Shown here piece by piece: positions 1-7,529 of a DNA stretch of 25,661 nucleotides. This stretch comes from an uncultured Prevotella sp. (GTDB lineage Bacteria > Bacteroidota > Bacteroidia > Bacteroidales > Bacteroidaceae): positions 1-25,661 of the forward strand of contig CALCVT010000094.1 of NCBI GenBank assembly GCA_937906495.1. Direction: 5' to 3'. Both the position numbers and the translations under genes were made by a program. A model generated the notes under the pieces. The model was not told the origin of the DNA, made no database searches, and worked only from the letters and a program-made list of their open reading frames with translations. Position 1 is the first letter of the stretch. Each line of letters opens with the position of its first letter.

Positions 1-51
1 GGGACCTCATGATTATGAATCATGCGCTCTAACCAGCTGAGCTATCGCGCC
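1..51 (-). tRNA. tRNA-Met (anticodon CAT), 3' part cut off by the window edge
   Basis: On the minus strand the gene begins GGCGCGATAGCTCAGCTGG, the acceptor 5' strand and D arm. The anticodon arm follows, with stem CATGA/TCATG and loop TTCATAA; the CAT anticodon is plus-strand bases 15-17. The variable loop, T arm and acceptor 3' strand lie beyond base 1. It is probably elongator tRNA-Met. A CAT anticodon could also belong to tRNA-Ile2 (lysidine-modified), and the missing part prevents a firm choice. It does not look like initiator tRNA, whose anticodon stem normally ends in a run of G-C pairs. Confidence 0.9.
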
Positions 52-90
52 GTTTAGCGTTGCGGTGTTGTTGTTTCCCGTTTGCGAGTG

Positions 91-121
91 CAAAGGTACT
101 ACAAAATTCGAAACCTCCAAA
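91..121 (-). promoter_or_regulatory. Bacteroidetes-type promoter of the tRNA gene
   Basis: Read on the minus strand there is TTTG (plus 118-121), a 19-bp spacer, then TACCTTTG (plus 91-98). This matches the -33 TTTG / -7 TAnnTTTG consensus. The expected transcript start near 84 leaves about 33 bases before the mature tRNA end at 51. Confidence 0.7.
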
Positions 122-447
122 ACTTTTGCGCACTTTTTTCCTATTTTTTTCGCAAACACCCCGATTTTTGTTGATTCAGCAATTCATACAACTCCTGGAT
201 TCAATCCTTTTGTTGTTATTTATATATTGATATTCAATCGTTTCGGGTTGTTTTTAATGCAGAATGCCTTGTACTGTAAATTCAAGCGTATTTTTTTGAG
301 CGAACTGCATTTTTTTTTATTTCCGATGGTCACAATCATAGAAATAGATGGGTAGATGTCATGTTGTCAGGCGTTAATAAAGCATGGGCAAACCCAAGAA
401 GGAGCGAAAAATCGAGTTATGATATATACCTCCGCTGTTTTTTTGTT

Positions 448-455
448 TACTTTTG
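448..455 (+). promoter_or_regulatory. Candidate -7 element upstream of the GH25 fusion gene
   Basis: TACTTTTG fits the TAnnTTTG consensus, but no TTTG sits at the usual 19-21 bp upstream distance. The assignment to the gene at 682 is tentative. Confidence 0.3.
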
Positions 456-681
456 CCCTTGCTAATTCAATTAAGGCCGGTTGTAAAAGCAAATTGGTTC
501 ATCGATGATGCTTCGACTATAAGGTAGAACTCACCACTTAAAGGCAGCAAGGTATCCTGGTATCAGGCTTCATGGGTTTTATGCATATTAAGATGGCCGG
601 CCCCCACTGGTAGATGAGAGTACGGGATGTTGCAAATATAACACATGCCTGTAGAAGGGTTTAAACTAACAAACCGATTAA

Positions 682-2799
682 ATGATGGATATGAATAAGC
701 GTAAGGTTGTACGAGTAGTAATAGGGATGCTTGCAGTGTGTTTATTGGCAGTATATATCCCAACTCGTCGGGCACGTCAGCAAGTGTCGGTATGCAGGGT
801 CGAAGCAGCCAGTTGCTATGAACTGCCTTTGCCTGAAGGTGATACCCTTTATCTGCCTTTACAAACCGACCGTTTTCCGTATGCAGCCTTATGTGCAAAT
901 CCTGTGTCCGATACCACTAATCTTACGGGCGTGTTTGTATCGCGCGCGGGACATTGTCTTACCACCGATTCGGTAGTACACAGTCAGCCCGACAGCCTTG
1001 CAGGTAAGGAGTTGTTGCAGCGTTTGCAGCGTGCTGACAGTTTGTTGCAGATTATGTCGGATTACCGTAAAAGTCAGCTCGAAGAACTTGACGATTATGC
1101 ACGGAGCCATTCGGTGGTAGACGATGGATATAATGAGGTCATGACCTACCGGGTGCGTGTATCAAGCGAATTGTCGGCTTGCGATTCTGTAAAAAAACGC
1201 CTGCAAAAGGTATTAAACAATCCTGCTATATATAGGAATCGCGCGTGCGCGAGGCTGAGGCTGCGAGCGCAACTTACCTCCGTGGCTGATTCGTTACGCT
1301 ATGCAGCGCATGCAGTAGTTAGGAGCGGACCATTGGTGTTGTTGCAACTCGATGCCAAGGCTTTACCGGAAGGTGTGTCATATTTTTCGGTATACCGTAT
1401 GGGCACTTACGCCTATGCTTCTAAGTTGTTGGCTTTCAACGACCTCGGCGGACCTACGGCAACTTTGCATCCGCATTACCTAGAGCCGGACGATACTCTT
1501 TTTGCTGCCGCCGAAGGAGGTGCGTGGGTTAATGCTTCGGGCCAGTTGTGCGGAATAAGGCATGGTGCGTACCGTATTTCGTCGCTCCAGGTGGCTTCGT
1601 TGCTTGCACAAGTGCATAGCTGGCCAATGTGGTGGCTTTACAACTTTAAGGGATTACTGGCTCCACTTAGTGCTGCAAGCAGTTTGTCTGAAGGCAAATT
1701 TAAATCCGCATCGCGCTTGGCAGTGCCGTGTTATCGTTATGCACTGACCGACTCGCTTGTTTACGAAGGGCAGGCACAGGCAGGCGCACGTAAGGGAAGT
1801 ATGTTGCGTATGGGATATGGACGTATGCGCAGCGTAGCAGGCGTTTTGTACGAAGGATGGTGGAATGCCGATACCCTGGTTTGCGGGCAACGTATTGACT
1901 CTACAGGCTTTTACAAGGGCGGGTTCGACAGTCAATGCCGCCCGTTGGGGCAAGGCATGCTTTATATGCCCGATGGCGCCTATTACCAAGGCGAGTGGAA
2001 TGCCGGAAAACGTCATGGACACGGGTTTAGTTCGAAACAGGGTCAGTTGGTGCGTTGTGGTGAGTGGCGCTCCGGACTATTTGTGGGCGAACGTATGGTT
2101 TATACACCCGACCGTGTGTATGGTATAGACATTTCGCGCCATCAGCACGAAAAAGGTCGCCGTCGTTACCGTATAAACTGGGATCAGTTGCGTATTACCA
2201 GTTTAGGTCCGGGCCGTAGAGTAAGCGGAACTGTCAATTATCCCGTTTCGTTTGTTTATATCAAGTCGACCGAAGGCACCACCATTTTTAATCGTTACTA
2301 TCCGGCCGACCGCCGTGAGGCCATGCGACGTGGCATGGCTGTGGGAAGTTATCATTTTTTCAGCACCCGTAGTTCGGGGGTTGCCCAAGCAACTTATTTT
2401 TTGCGTCGTTCGGTGGTAGGTAAACTCGATTTGCCTCCCGTGCTTGATGTTGAGCCCAGCGAGAGCCAGATACGCCGTATGGGAGGAGACGAAAAACTTT
2501 TTAAGGAAGTGTATAACTGGTTGCAAGTAGTTGAGAAACGAACTGGTGTACGCCCTATTCTTTATGTAAGTCAGCAGTTTGTAAACAACCATTTGAGCAG
2601 AGCTCCTCAGGCCTTGCGCAATTATGATGTATGGATAGCCCGTTATGGGCAATTCAAACCCTATGTCAGACTGCTGCATTGGCAGCTAACCCCCTTTGGA
2701 CGGGTAAAAGGAATTACGGGCGAAGTGGATATAAATGTGTATAATGGCACGCGCGAGCAGTTTGACCATTACTTGCGTCAGTTGCGTCACATGGAATAG
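682..2799 (+). CDS. Membrane-anchored protein: degenerate trypsin-like region, MORN repeats, GH25 lysozyme domain
   Basis: A 705-aa protein. Residues 8-26 form one hydrophobic segment (signal anchor or signal peptide). Residues about 80-310 resemble a trypsin-like fold: GVFVSRAGHCLTT (83-95) looks like the His region and EGGAWVNASGQLCGI (278-292) like the nucleophile region, but the GxSG serine is replaced, so protease activity is unlikely. Residues about 360-470 carry four or five MORN-like repeats (for example YYQGEWNAGKRHGHGF, 434-449). Residues 480-697 are a GH25 (Chalaropsis-type) muramidase domain with YGIDISRHQ (Asp483), LDVEP (Asp589, Glu591), the HWQ strand (666-668) and EVDINVYNG (681-689). 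The likely role is peptidoglycan cleavage or remodelling in the periplasm. GH25 is clear; the N-terminal reading is inference. ATG codons at 685 and 691 are alternative starts. Confidence 0.85.
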   Translation: MMDMNKRKVVRVVIGMLAVCLLAVYIPTRRARQQVSVCRVEAASCYELPLPEGDTLYLPLQTDRFPYAALCANPVSDTTNLTGVFVSRAGHCLTTDSVVHSQPDSLAGKELLQRLQRADSLLQIMSDYRKSQLEELDDYARSHSVVDDGYNEVMTYRVRVSSELSACDSVKKRLQKVLNNPAIYRNRACARLRLRAQLTSVADSLRYAAHAVVRSGPLVLLQLDAKALPEGVSYFSVYRMGTYAYASKLLAFNDLGGPTATLHPHYLEPDDTLFAAAEGGAWVNASGQLCGIRHGAYRISSLQVASLLAQVHSWPMWWLYNFKGLLAPLSAASSLSEGKFKSASRLAVPCYRYALTDSLVYEGQAQAGARKGSMLRMGYGRMRSVAGVLYEGWWNADTLVCGQRIDSTGFYKGGFDSQCRPLGQGMLYMPDGAYYQGEWNAGKRHGHGFSSKQGQLVRCGEWRSGLFVGERMVYTPDRVYGIDISRHQHEKGRRRYRINWDQLRITSLGPGRRVSGTVNYPVSFVYIKSTEGTTIFNRYYPADRREAMRRGMAVGSYHFFSTRSSGVAQATYFLRRSVVGKLDLPPVLDVEPSESQIRRMGGDEKLFKEVYNWLQVVEKRTGVRPILYVSQQFVNNHLSRAPQALRNYDVWIARYGQFKPYVRLLHWQLTPFGRVKGITGEVDINVYNGTREQFDHYLRQLRHME

Positions 2800-2909
2800 T
2801 GCAGCCCTCCACCCGGCTTGTTTATTGAGTGGCAGGGTAGATAGCTGGCAGGGTGGGCAGAGTAGCCGCGGCCTGCTTTGAAAAATTGGGTAGCGTTTCA
2901 GGCTATTGT

Positions 2910-2970
2910 ACACGGGGTGCAGATAATTTTACATCATGGCGTAAAATTATCTGCACCCCGTGTTTTCTGC
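2910..2970 (+). terminator. Perfect 23-bp inverted repeat, probable terminator of the GH25 fusion gene
   Basis: Arms 2910-2932 and 2941-2963 are perfectly complementary over 23 bp around an 8-base loop. The stem base is G/C-rich (ACACGGGGTGCAG) and a TTTT-containing tract follows on the plus strand. It lies 110 bases after the stop codon at 2799. The arms are longer than in an ordinary intrinsic terminator. Confidence 0.6.
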
Positions 2971-3113
2971 TGTGTCTACCAGCAGTTTGCATCAGCAAAC
3001 CTTGCATCTCTTAAGCAAGCTCAAAGTATGGCGTTATGCTCCATAAAATGCGTGCAAGTAAGCCCAAAGGGAATTTTTCTCAGTTTCTTAATCTCTTAAT
3101 TCCTACTTTTGTG

Positions 3114-3121
3114 TAATTTTG
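3114..3121 (+). promoter_or_regulatory. Candidate -7 element for the DUF21-CBS gene
   Basis: TAATTTTG matches TAnnTTTG exactly. No good TTTG is present at the correct upstream spacing. It would give a leader of about 150 bases before the ATG at 3280. Confidence 0.35.
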
Positions 3122-3279
3122 CAGACGATAATCGAAAAACTGCGGTGCAAATCTGTTTACCCCTCTTTGTGCCGCTCCCTGCGAAAGCCGTTTCAGGTGT
3201 CTGTATCAGGCGTCTAAAGGCATCCGCACACACACACAACCATGTGGACAGGGCTTATGTCTAACTAATTCCACATTCC

Positions 3280-4335
3280 ATGGGGCTATTACTTTTATTC
3301 TTATTCACAGCTTTAGGTATTTCATTTCTTTGTTCGGTGCTTGAGGCCGTTTTGCTCTCATCGCCAATGTCCTTTGTTTCAATGCTCGAAAAGGAGGGAC
3401 GCCCCGGTGCGGCACTACTTAAAAAATACAAACAGGACATCGATAAACCAATTTCAGCCATTCTTTCGCTTAACACCATTGCTCACACTGTGGGTGCTAC
3501 GGGTGTCGGCGTGCAAAGCGAGGCTTTATTTGGCAGTCAGTATTTTGCCTTAACCTCTGCAGTACTCACGCTGTTGATTTTGATTCTTTCCGAAATCTTA
3601 CCCAAAACCATTGGAGCGGCATATTGGCGTACGCTGGCTATTCCGGCTGCTCGTATAATCCATGTGTTGGTATTCGTAACCTATCCTTTTGTGCTCATGT
3701 CTGAATTGATAACGAGCATCTTCTCTAACCGTAAGCAAGTATTGTCGGTTAGTAGAGAGGAAGTTTCAGCCATGGTTACGGTAGGTGCCGAAGAAGGCGT
3801 GTTTGAGAAGAAGGAAAACCGCATGATACAAAATCTGCTCAAACTTGACGATATTAAGGCACGCGATATCATGACTCCGAGTTCGGTGGTCGAGATGGCC
3901 GAGGAGAGTATGACGCTCCGCGAGTTCTATCAGAACGATGCCTTCCGTACCTATTCGCGTATACCAGTTTATAACGATTCGAACGACGATTACATCAATG
4001 GATATGTGCTTCGCCAAAGTATATTGGAGCGATTGACCGAAGATAAATTCGATTTGCGCTTGTCTGACATTGTACGTCCGGTACTCACTTTTCAGGAATC
4101 GGAACCCGTTTCGAACATTTGGGAAAAACTGCTCGAAAAGAAAGAGCACATCTCTGTCATTATCGATGAGTATGGCTGTTTCCGTGGACTCGTTACGATG
4201 GAGGATGTTATTGAAACTATGCTCGGCACAGAAATTGTTGACGAGAAGGACAAAGTAACCGACATGCAAGAGTTTGCCCGTGAGAAGTGGCAAGAACAGC
4301 AAGAACAACAAGAACAGCAGCAACAAGTCGACTAA
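3280..4335 (+). CDS. CNNM/CorC-type membrane protein (DUF21 plus CBS pair)
   Basis: A 351-aa protein of the hemolysin/CorC/CNNM family, which in bacteria is linked to Mg2+/Co2+ export or ion homeostasis; the substrate here is unknown. The DUF21 transmembrane domain spans about 1-150 and contains the conserved SEILPKT (104-110). A CBS pair follows: one begins near DIMTPSSVV (196-204) and the second ends at DEYGCFRGLVTMEDVIE. The usual C-terminal CorC_HlyC (transporter-associated) domain is missing. Instead the protein ends in a charged tail with a Q/E-rich stretch encoded by 9-bp tandem repeats (caagaacar, 4291-4317). The family is confident; the ion is not. A strong structured terminator follows immediately. 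Confidence 0.88.
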   Translation: MGLLLLFLFTALGISFLCSVLEAVLLSSPMSFVSMLEKEGRPGAALLKKYKQDIDKPISAILSLNTIAHTVGATGVGVQSEALFGSQYFALTSAVLTLLILILSEILPKTIGAAYWRTLAIPAARIIHVLVFVTYPFVLMSELITSIFSNRKQVLSVSREEVSAMVTVGAEEGVFEKKENRMIQNLLKLDDIKARDIMTPSSVVEMAEESMTLREFYQNDAFRTYSRIPVYNDSNDDYINGYVLRQSILERLTEDKFDLRLSDIVRPVLTFQESEPVSNIWEKLLEKKEHISVIIDEYGCFRGLVTMEDVIETMLGTEIVDEKDKVTDMQEFAREKWQEQQEQQEQQQQVD

Positions 4336-4347
4336 TCCCATTATACG

Positions 4348-4426
4348 AGTTGGACGCCCTTGGCCCAACCGGCTGCTCGATGATGAGCCGCCGGAAAGTG
4401 CCGCGTGCGTCCAACTTTTCTTTTTG
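4348..4426 (+). terminator. Branched hairpin terminator after the DUF21-CBS gene
   Basis: Outer arms AGTTGGACGC (4348-4357) and GCGTCCAACT (4407-4416) pair perfectly. The bases between them can fold into an inner hairpin around CGGCTGCTCGATGATGAGCCG. The plus strand then reads TTTCTTTTTG. This fits a terminator for the gene ending at 4335. It argues against placing the next start at 4405, inside the right arm. Confidence 0.65.
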
Positions 4427-4452
4427 CATCATCAACCAATCCTATCCCAACC

Positions 4453-5595
4453 GTGTTTCGCTTCTTCTTTATACTTGTACTCTTCCTCATACTCCCCGAT
4501 TTATTAATATGGTGGAACTTTACGCGTCTGCATACGGGTTTTTGGCGTACGGCCATGTTGATTACCCCTACGGTGCTGACCATGTTTTGTATGTTGCTTT
4601 TGGTGTGCCAGGTGCGTGTAGGCTGGCTCATGCAAGTAGCTTTTTTGCTGCTGATTTGCATAGCCGTACCTAAACTGGTATTTATACTTGTAGCCTTATT
4701 GGGTAAGTTGATTGCTTGGGGAAATCCTGGTGTGCAGCATGTAATTATGCGTGTAGGCGTAGTGCTTGCAGTGCTCATGGCTGCAGTTCAGATATATGGT
4801 TCGGTATGGGGTTGGCGTAAGCTTGAGGTTCATCGTCCTGCAGTTAAACTCGAAGGACTTCCTGCTGCATTTGCAGGATACCGCATCGTGCAACTTTCCG
4901 ACCTTCATTTGGGCACCTATGCCGGTGATACCTCCTTTACGGCAGCTTTGGTTGATAGTGTAAATGCCTGTAAACCCGACTTGATTGTGTTTACCGGCGA
5001 TTTGGTCAATTCAGCTTCAGAGGAGTTATTGCCCCATTTACGCGTATTGAGCCGTTTGCGTGCAACCGACGGCATATACTCTATTATGGGTAACCATGAT
5101 TATTGTACGTACCATCCTGGACTGACACCTGCCGAACAACATCGTGAAGTGCAGCGCGTTATCAGAAGTCAGCGTACCATGGGTTGGCACGTGTTACTCA
5201 ATGAGCATGTAGCCATTACCCGCGGCAGCGACACTATCTATGTGGCCGGTGTAGAGAATATTGGCAAACCACCTTTTCCCTCGCGCGGCAATCTGACTAA
5301 GGCCCTTGCTGGTATTCCGGCAGGAGCGTGTGTCGTTTTGTTAAGCCACGATCCCTGGCACTGGCGGCATGGAGTGGTGGGTAATACTGATGTGCAACTC
5401 ACACTTTCGGGCCACACTCATGCTTTGCAGATGCAAGTAGGCAAGTTTTCGCCAGCCCAGTGGTTTATGCCCGAGTGGGCAGGCCTTTATAAACGTGGCA
5501 GCCAAACACTCTATGTCTCGACGGGTATCGGGGAATCGGTTCCTTATCGATTAGGAGCATGGCCGGCTATCGAATTGTTTGAACTTAAGCCCTAA
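4453..5595 (+). CDS. Membrane-anchored metallophosphoesterase (YaeI-like)
   Basis: A calcineurin-like metallophosphoesterase of about 380 aa with three or four N-terminal transmembrane helices (first ~120 residues) and a C-terminal catalytic domain. All dimetal motifs are present (numbered from the GTG at 4453): LSDLHLG (Asp150, His152), FTGDL, MGNHD, LSHDP and LSGHTHA. The family includes membrane phosphodiesterases acting on lipid or nucleotide substrates; the substrate here cannot be read. The open frame extends to 4405, but that codon lies inside the preceding terminator. The GTG at 4453 gives MFRFFFILVLF, a natural membrane start, so I place the start there. It is followed by a bidirectional terminator against the converging nan operon. 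Confidence 0.85.
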   Translation: MFRFFFILVLFLILPDLLIWWNFTRLHTGFWRTAMLITPTVLTMFCMLLLVCQVRVGWLMQVAFLLLICIAVPKLVFILVALLGKLIAWGNPGVQHVIMRVGVVLAVLMAAVQIYGSVWGWRKLEVHRPAVKLEGLPAAFAGYRIVQLSDLHLGTYAGDTSFTAALVDSVNACKPDLIVFTGDLVNSASEELLPHLRVLSRLRATDGIYSIMGNHDYCTYHPGLTPAEQHREVQRVIRSQRTMGWHVLLNEHVAITRGSDTIYVAGVENIGKPPFPSRGNLTKALAGIPAGACVVLLSHDPWHWRHGVVGNTDVQLTLSGHTHALQMQVGKFSPAQWFMPEWAGLYKRGSQTLYVSTGIGESVPYRLGAWPAIELFELKP

Positions 5596-5650
5596 AAATA
5601 ACCAGCGTATCCGAGCAGTTGAATGCTGCTCCGTACGCTGGTTGTTTTTG
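5594..5650. terminator. Bidirectional terminator between converging genes
   Basis: AACCAGCGTA (5600-5609) pairs with TACGCTGGTT (5634-5643), and GAGCAG (5613-5618) with CTGCTC (5626-5631). GTTTTTG follows on the plus strand and TATTTTT on the minus strand. It can end both the metallophosphoesterase transcript (+) and the sialic acid operon (-). Confidence 0.75.
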
Positions 5651-5717
5651 TTGCTGGCACATAGTTATAAGAAGCCGGCTATGTGGGAGCTGTATAAGCA
5701 ATTGCTTAATGAGATGT

Positions 5718-6167
5718 TTAAATTTTGACTTTAGCAATAGCTTTGCGCAGAGTACCCTTGCCGATGATAGGGGCATGCGCATCTTCAGGATACATGATGT
5801 AGCATTCGCCTGGATGAGCCGTAAAGTAGGTTGCTGCAGGTTCTGCGTAAAGGGCAAAGTCGTTGGCGCAGTCAAAGGGAGCCAGACTATCGGTTTGCAA
5901 ATTGCCGAGTGCAGTCCAACCAACCGTTTCTTCGGCACTTAGCGGAAAGTGAATGTCGATATAGCTTTGGTGTACTTCGAGTTTTTGCTCTGCAGCATCG
6001 AGCAGGGTAGCATCAGCCACGTTGATGTAAAGTTCGCTGCCGTCAATAGTTATTTTTCCGGCAGGTACGGCAGTAAGGTCGTGAGTACGTACGTATTCAA
6101 AAAGTTCGGCAAAGCGTGGATGTAGTGCTTCAATGCGTTTGCTGTCGTTCAGTGTACAAAGAATCAT
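5718..6167 (-). CDS. yhcH: YhcH/YjgK/YiaL family protein, likely sialic acid anomerase (NanQ-like)
   Basis: A 149-aa cupin-like protein of the YhcH/YjgK/YiaL family (DUF386), full length for the family. The conserved metal-site pattern is visible: E64 and H66 in the EVHQSYIDIHF stretch (H73) and H131 in PEDAHAP. The E. coli homologue belongs to the nan operon and has been reported to speed anomer interconversion of sialic acid after import. Its place as the last gene after nanL-nanT-nanE supports that role. It is separated from nanE by 156 bases holding a terminator-like hairpin, so it may be made at a lower level than the upstream genes. Confidence 0.85.
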   Translation of the reverse strand: MILCTLNDSKRIEALHPRFAELFEYVRTHDLTAVPAGKITIDGSELYINVADATLLDAAEQKLEVHQSYIDIHFPLSAEETVGWTALGNLQTDSLAPFDCANDFALYAEPAATYFTAHPGECYIMYPEDAHAPIIGKGTLRKAIAKVKI

Positions 6168-6254
6168 AGGTATATGTGTGTGGTTTTAGCTAATGCAGTC
6201 TTTGGGGGCTTTGTGCATGGATATTGAAGACACTGGCTGCATTGAGCTGTTATA

Positions 6255-6307
6255 ATAAAGAATAGAAGGGCTATCCATACAGAGATTGTTGCTTGTATGG
6301 ATAGCCC
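6255..6307 (-). terminator. Hairpin with T-rich tail after nanE
   Basis: Arms 6268-6281 and 6294-6307 (GGGCTATCCATACA and its complement) are perfectly paired over 14 bp with a 12-base loop. On the minus strand the hairpin is followed by TTCTATTCTTTATTAT. It can act as a full or partial terminator between nanE and yhcH. Confidence 0.65.
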
Positions 6308-6323
6308 GGTTTGCTTATAGCGT

Positions 6324-7493
6324 TTATTTGCTTAATTCCTCCAAAATGCGCCAGCACTGGAAAAGTCCACGGGGCACGTGGAAGCATCCCTTCCATTTAC
6401 CGCCCTTGAGTGGCAGAAGCACCTCGCCCCGGCGGTTCAGATAGCCATACCACTCAGGGTATTCGGCATCTTTGAAGTGCGACCAGGTGTAATTGTGAAT
6501 GCGCTCGAACCATTCCAGACACTTGGTATTGCCCGTGAGTTGGTAACCCTTAATCATAGTGATGAGCGTTTCGATGTGTACCCACCAGAGTTTCTGGTCC
6601 CATTCGAGTTGCTGGCAAGGACGTCCCATGCGATCCATAAAGTAGAAGATGCCTCCAAACTCCTTGTCCCAGCCGTATTCGGCCTCATTAAGTGCAATTT
6701 GTACAGCCTTTTCAATCAAGTCTTGACGTCCCAAACGCTTACCAAGGTCCATGATAAACCACATGGCTTCGATGGCATGTCCCGGGTTGAGCAGTCGGCC
6801 GTCAAAGCAATCAACCAGTTCTCCGTCAGTGCTCAAGTGTTCTACAATCAAACCCAGTTCTGGGCGGTAGAACACATCCATAACCTCGTGAATGCACGTT
6901 TCGATAGTGCGTTGCAGAAATTCGGGTTCGAGTAGGGGTTCAATTTCGAGAGCTACGTTGCATAGTATCATAGGCAATGCAAACGATTTGAGCGAACGTG
7001 CGCCTGCTGCAGCCTTGTTCCACTTGCCCTTGGGGTTTTCAACCTTTGAGAGCACAATATCGAAGGTCTTTTTCGAAATTTCAGCATACTCTTTGTTTCC
7101 CGTGGCTATGCTGAGTTGGCCAAAGGCAATGGTGGCAAAGGTGTACGAAAAGATGTTGTAAGGTTCAACGAGCGGATTTCCCTCGCGGTCGAGTGAGAAG
7201 TACCAGTTTAGATTGCCGTCGTGGCCATACTTTTTGAGGAATTCCGCACCTTGAATGGCACAGTCGAGCCATTCCTGTCGTTTTTCCACCTTGTTGTATA
7301 AGGTGGCAAACATCCATACTTCGCGGCCCTGAAGCCAAATAAATTTATCGGTATCGAACACCGAACCATCGCGGTCAAGGCAGGTAAAATAGCCACCATA
7401 TTCTTTGTCTTGCGACTTATCAAGCCAGAAGGGAATAACATTGTCGAGCAACTCTGACTTGTATTGCTCAGCAAGTTTTTTGAAGTCTACCAT
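6324..7493 (-). CDS. nanE: N-acylglucosamine 2-epimerase (ManNAc to GlcNAc), AGE type
   Basis: A 389-aa alpha/alpha-barrel epimerase of the AGE (renin-binding protein) family. It interconverts N-acetylmannosamine and N-acetylglucosamine without phosphorylation. The residues described as important in the cyanobacterial AGE occur at the same numbers here: R57 (LQGREVW), H239 (LNPGHAIEAMW), E308 (WVHIETL) and H372 (GCFHVPRG). Length matches the family (about 390). This is the Bacteroides-style route, which differs from enterobacterial NanK/NanE, where ManNAc is phosphorylated first. The gene lies 36 bases downstream of the symporter gene in the same operon. GlcNAc would then need a hexokinase encoded elsewhere. 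Confidence 0.93.
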   Translation of the reverse strand: MVDFKKLAEQYKSELLDNVIPFWLDKSQDKEYGGYFTCLDRDGSVFDTDKFIWLQGREVWMFATLYNKVEKRQEWLDCAIQGAEFLKKYGHDGNLNWYFSLDREGNPLVEPYNIFSYTFATIAFGQLSIATGNKEYAEISKKTFDIVLSKVENPKGKWNKAAAGARSLKSFALPMILCNVALEIEPLLEPEFLQRTIETCIHEVMDVFYRPELGLIVEHLSTDGELVDCFDGRLLNPGHAIEAMWFIMDLGKRLGRQDLIEKAVQIALNEAEYGWDKEFGGIFYFMDRMGRPCQQLEWDQKLWWVHIETLITMIKGYQLTGNTKCLEWFERIHNYTWSHFKDAEYPEWYGYLNRRGEVLLPLKGGKWKGCFHVPRGLFQCWRILEELSK

Positions 7494-7529
7494 AATTATG
7501 TTTGAGGTTGAATGATTTTATCGAAGGGG

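Larger units (their letters stand above)
52..681. other. Intergenic region, no convincing gene
   Basis: About 630 bases between the tRNA and the lysozyme-fusion gene. It is AT-rich at the left with many homopolymer runs. The open frame at 65-355 is low-complexity and lacks any recognisable domain. A 12-codon frame (MGKPKKERKIEL, 383-421) is too short to support. Apart from the tRNA promoter at 91-121, the only signal I see is a TACTTTTG -7-like element at 448-455 (plus strand), which could serve the downstream gene with a leader of about 220 bases. Confidence 0.5.
2800..3279. other. Intergenic region with hairpin and one promoter-like element
   Basis: 480 bases between two plus-strand genes. 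It contains the 23-bp inverted repeat at 2910-2963, a TAATTTTG element at 3114-3121 and a short CA-dinucleotide run near 3228-3239. The frame at 2878-3099 runs through the hairpin and is not credible as a gene. Confidence 0.5.

Noticed and set aside
1..51. Integration site (att) at the tRNA gene
   Set aside because: No integrase and no second copy of the tRNA 3' end is seen in the window; the 3' end itself is outside.
65..355. 96-codon plus-strand frame after the tRNA
   Set aside because: Low-complexity, Phe-rich translation from an A/T-rich intergenic region; it overlaps the tRNA promoter and has no domain.
383..421. 12-codon frame MGKPKKERKIEL
   Set aside because: Too short, and no evidence of conservation or a promoter at the right distance.
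3766..4368. 200-codon minus-strand frame
   Set aside because: Antisense to the DUF21-CBS gene, which has clear domains; the frame crosses the terminator.
6378..6935. 185-codon plus-strand frame
   Set aside because: Antisense shadow of nanE, where the active-site residues are exact.
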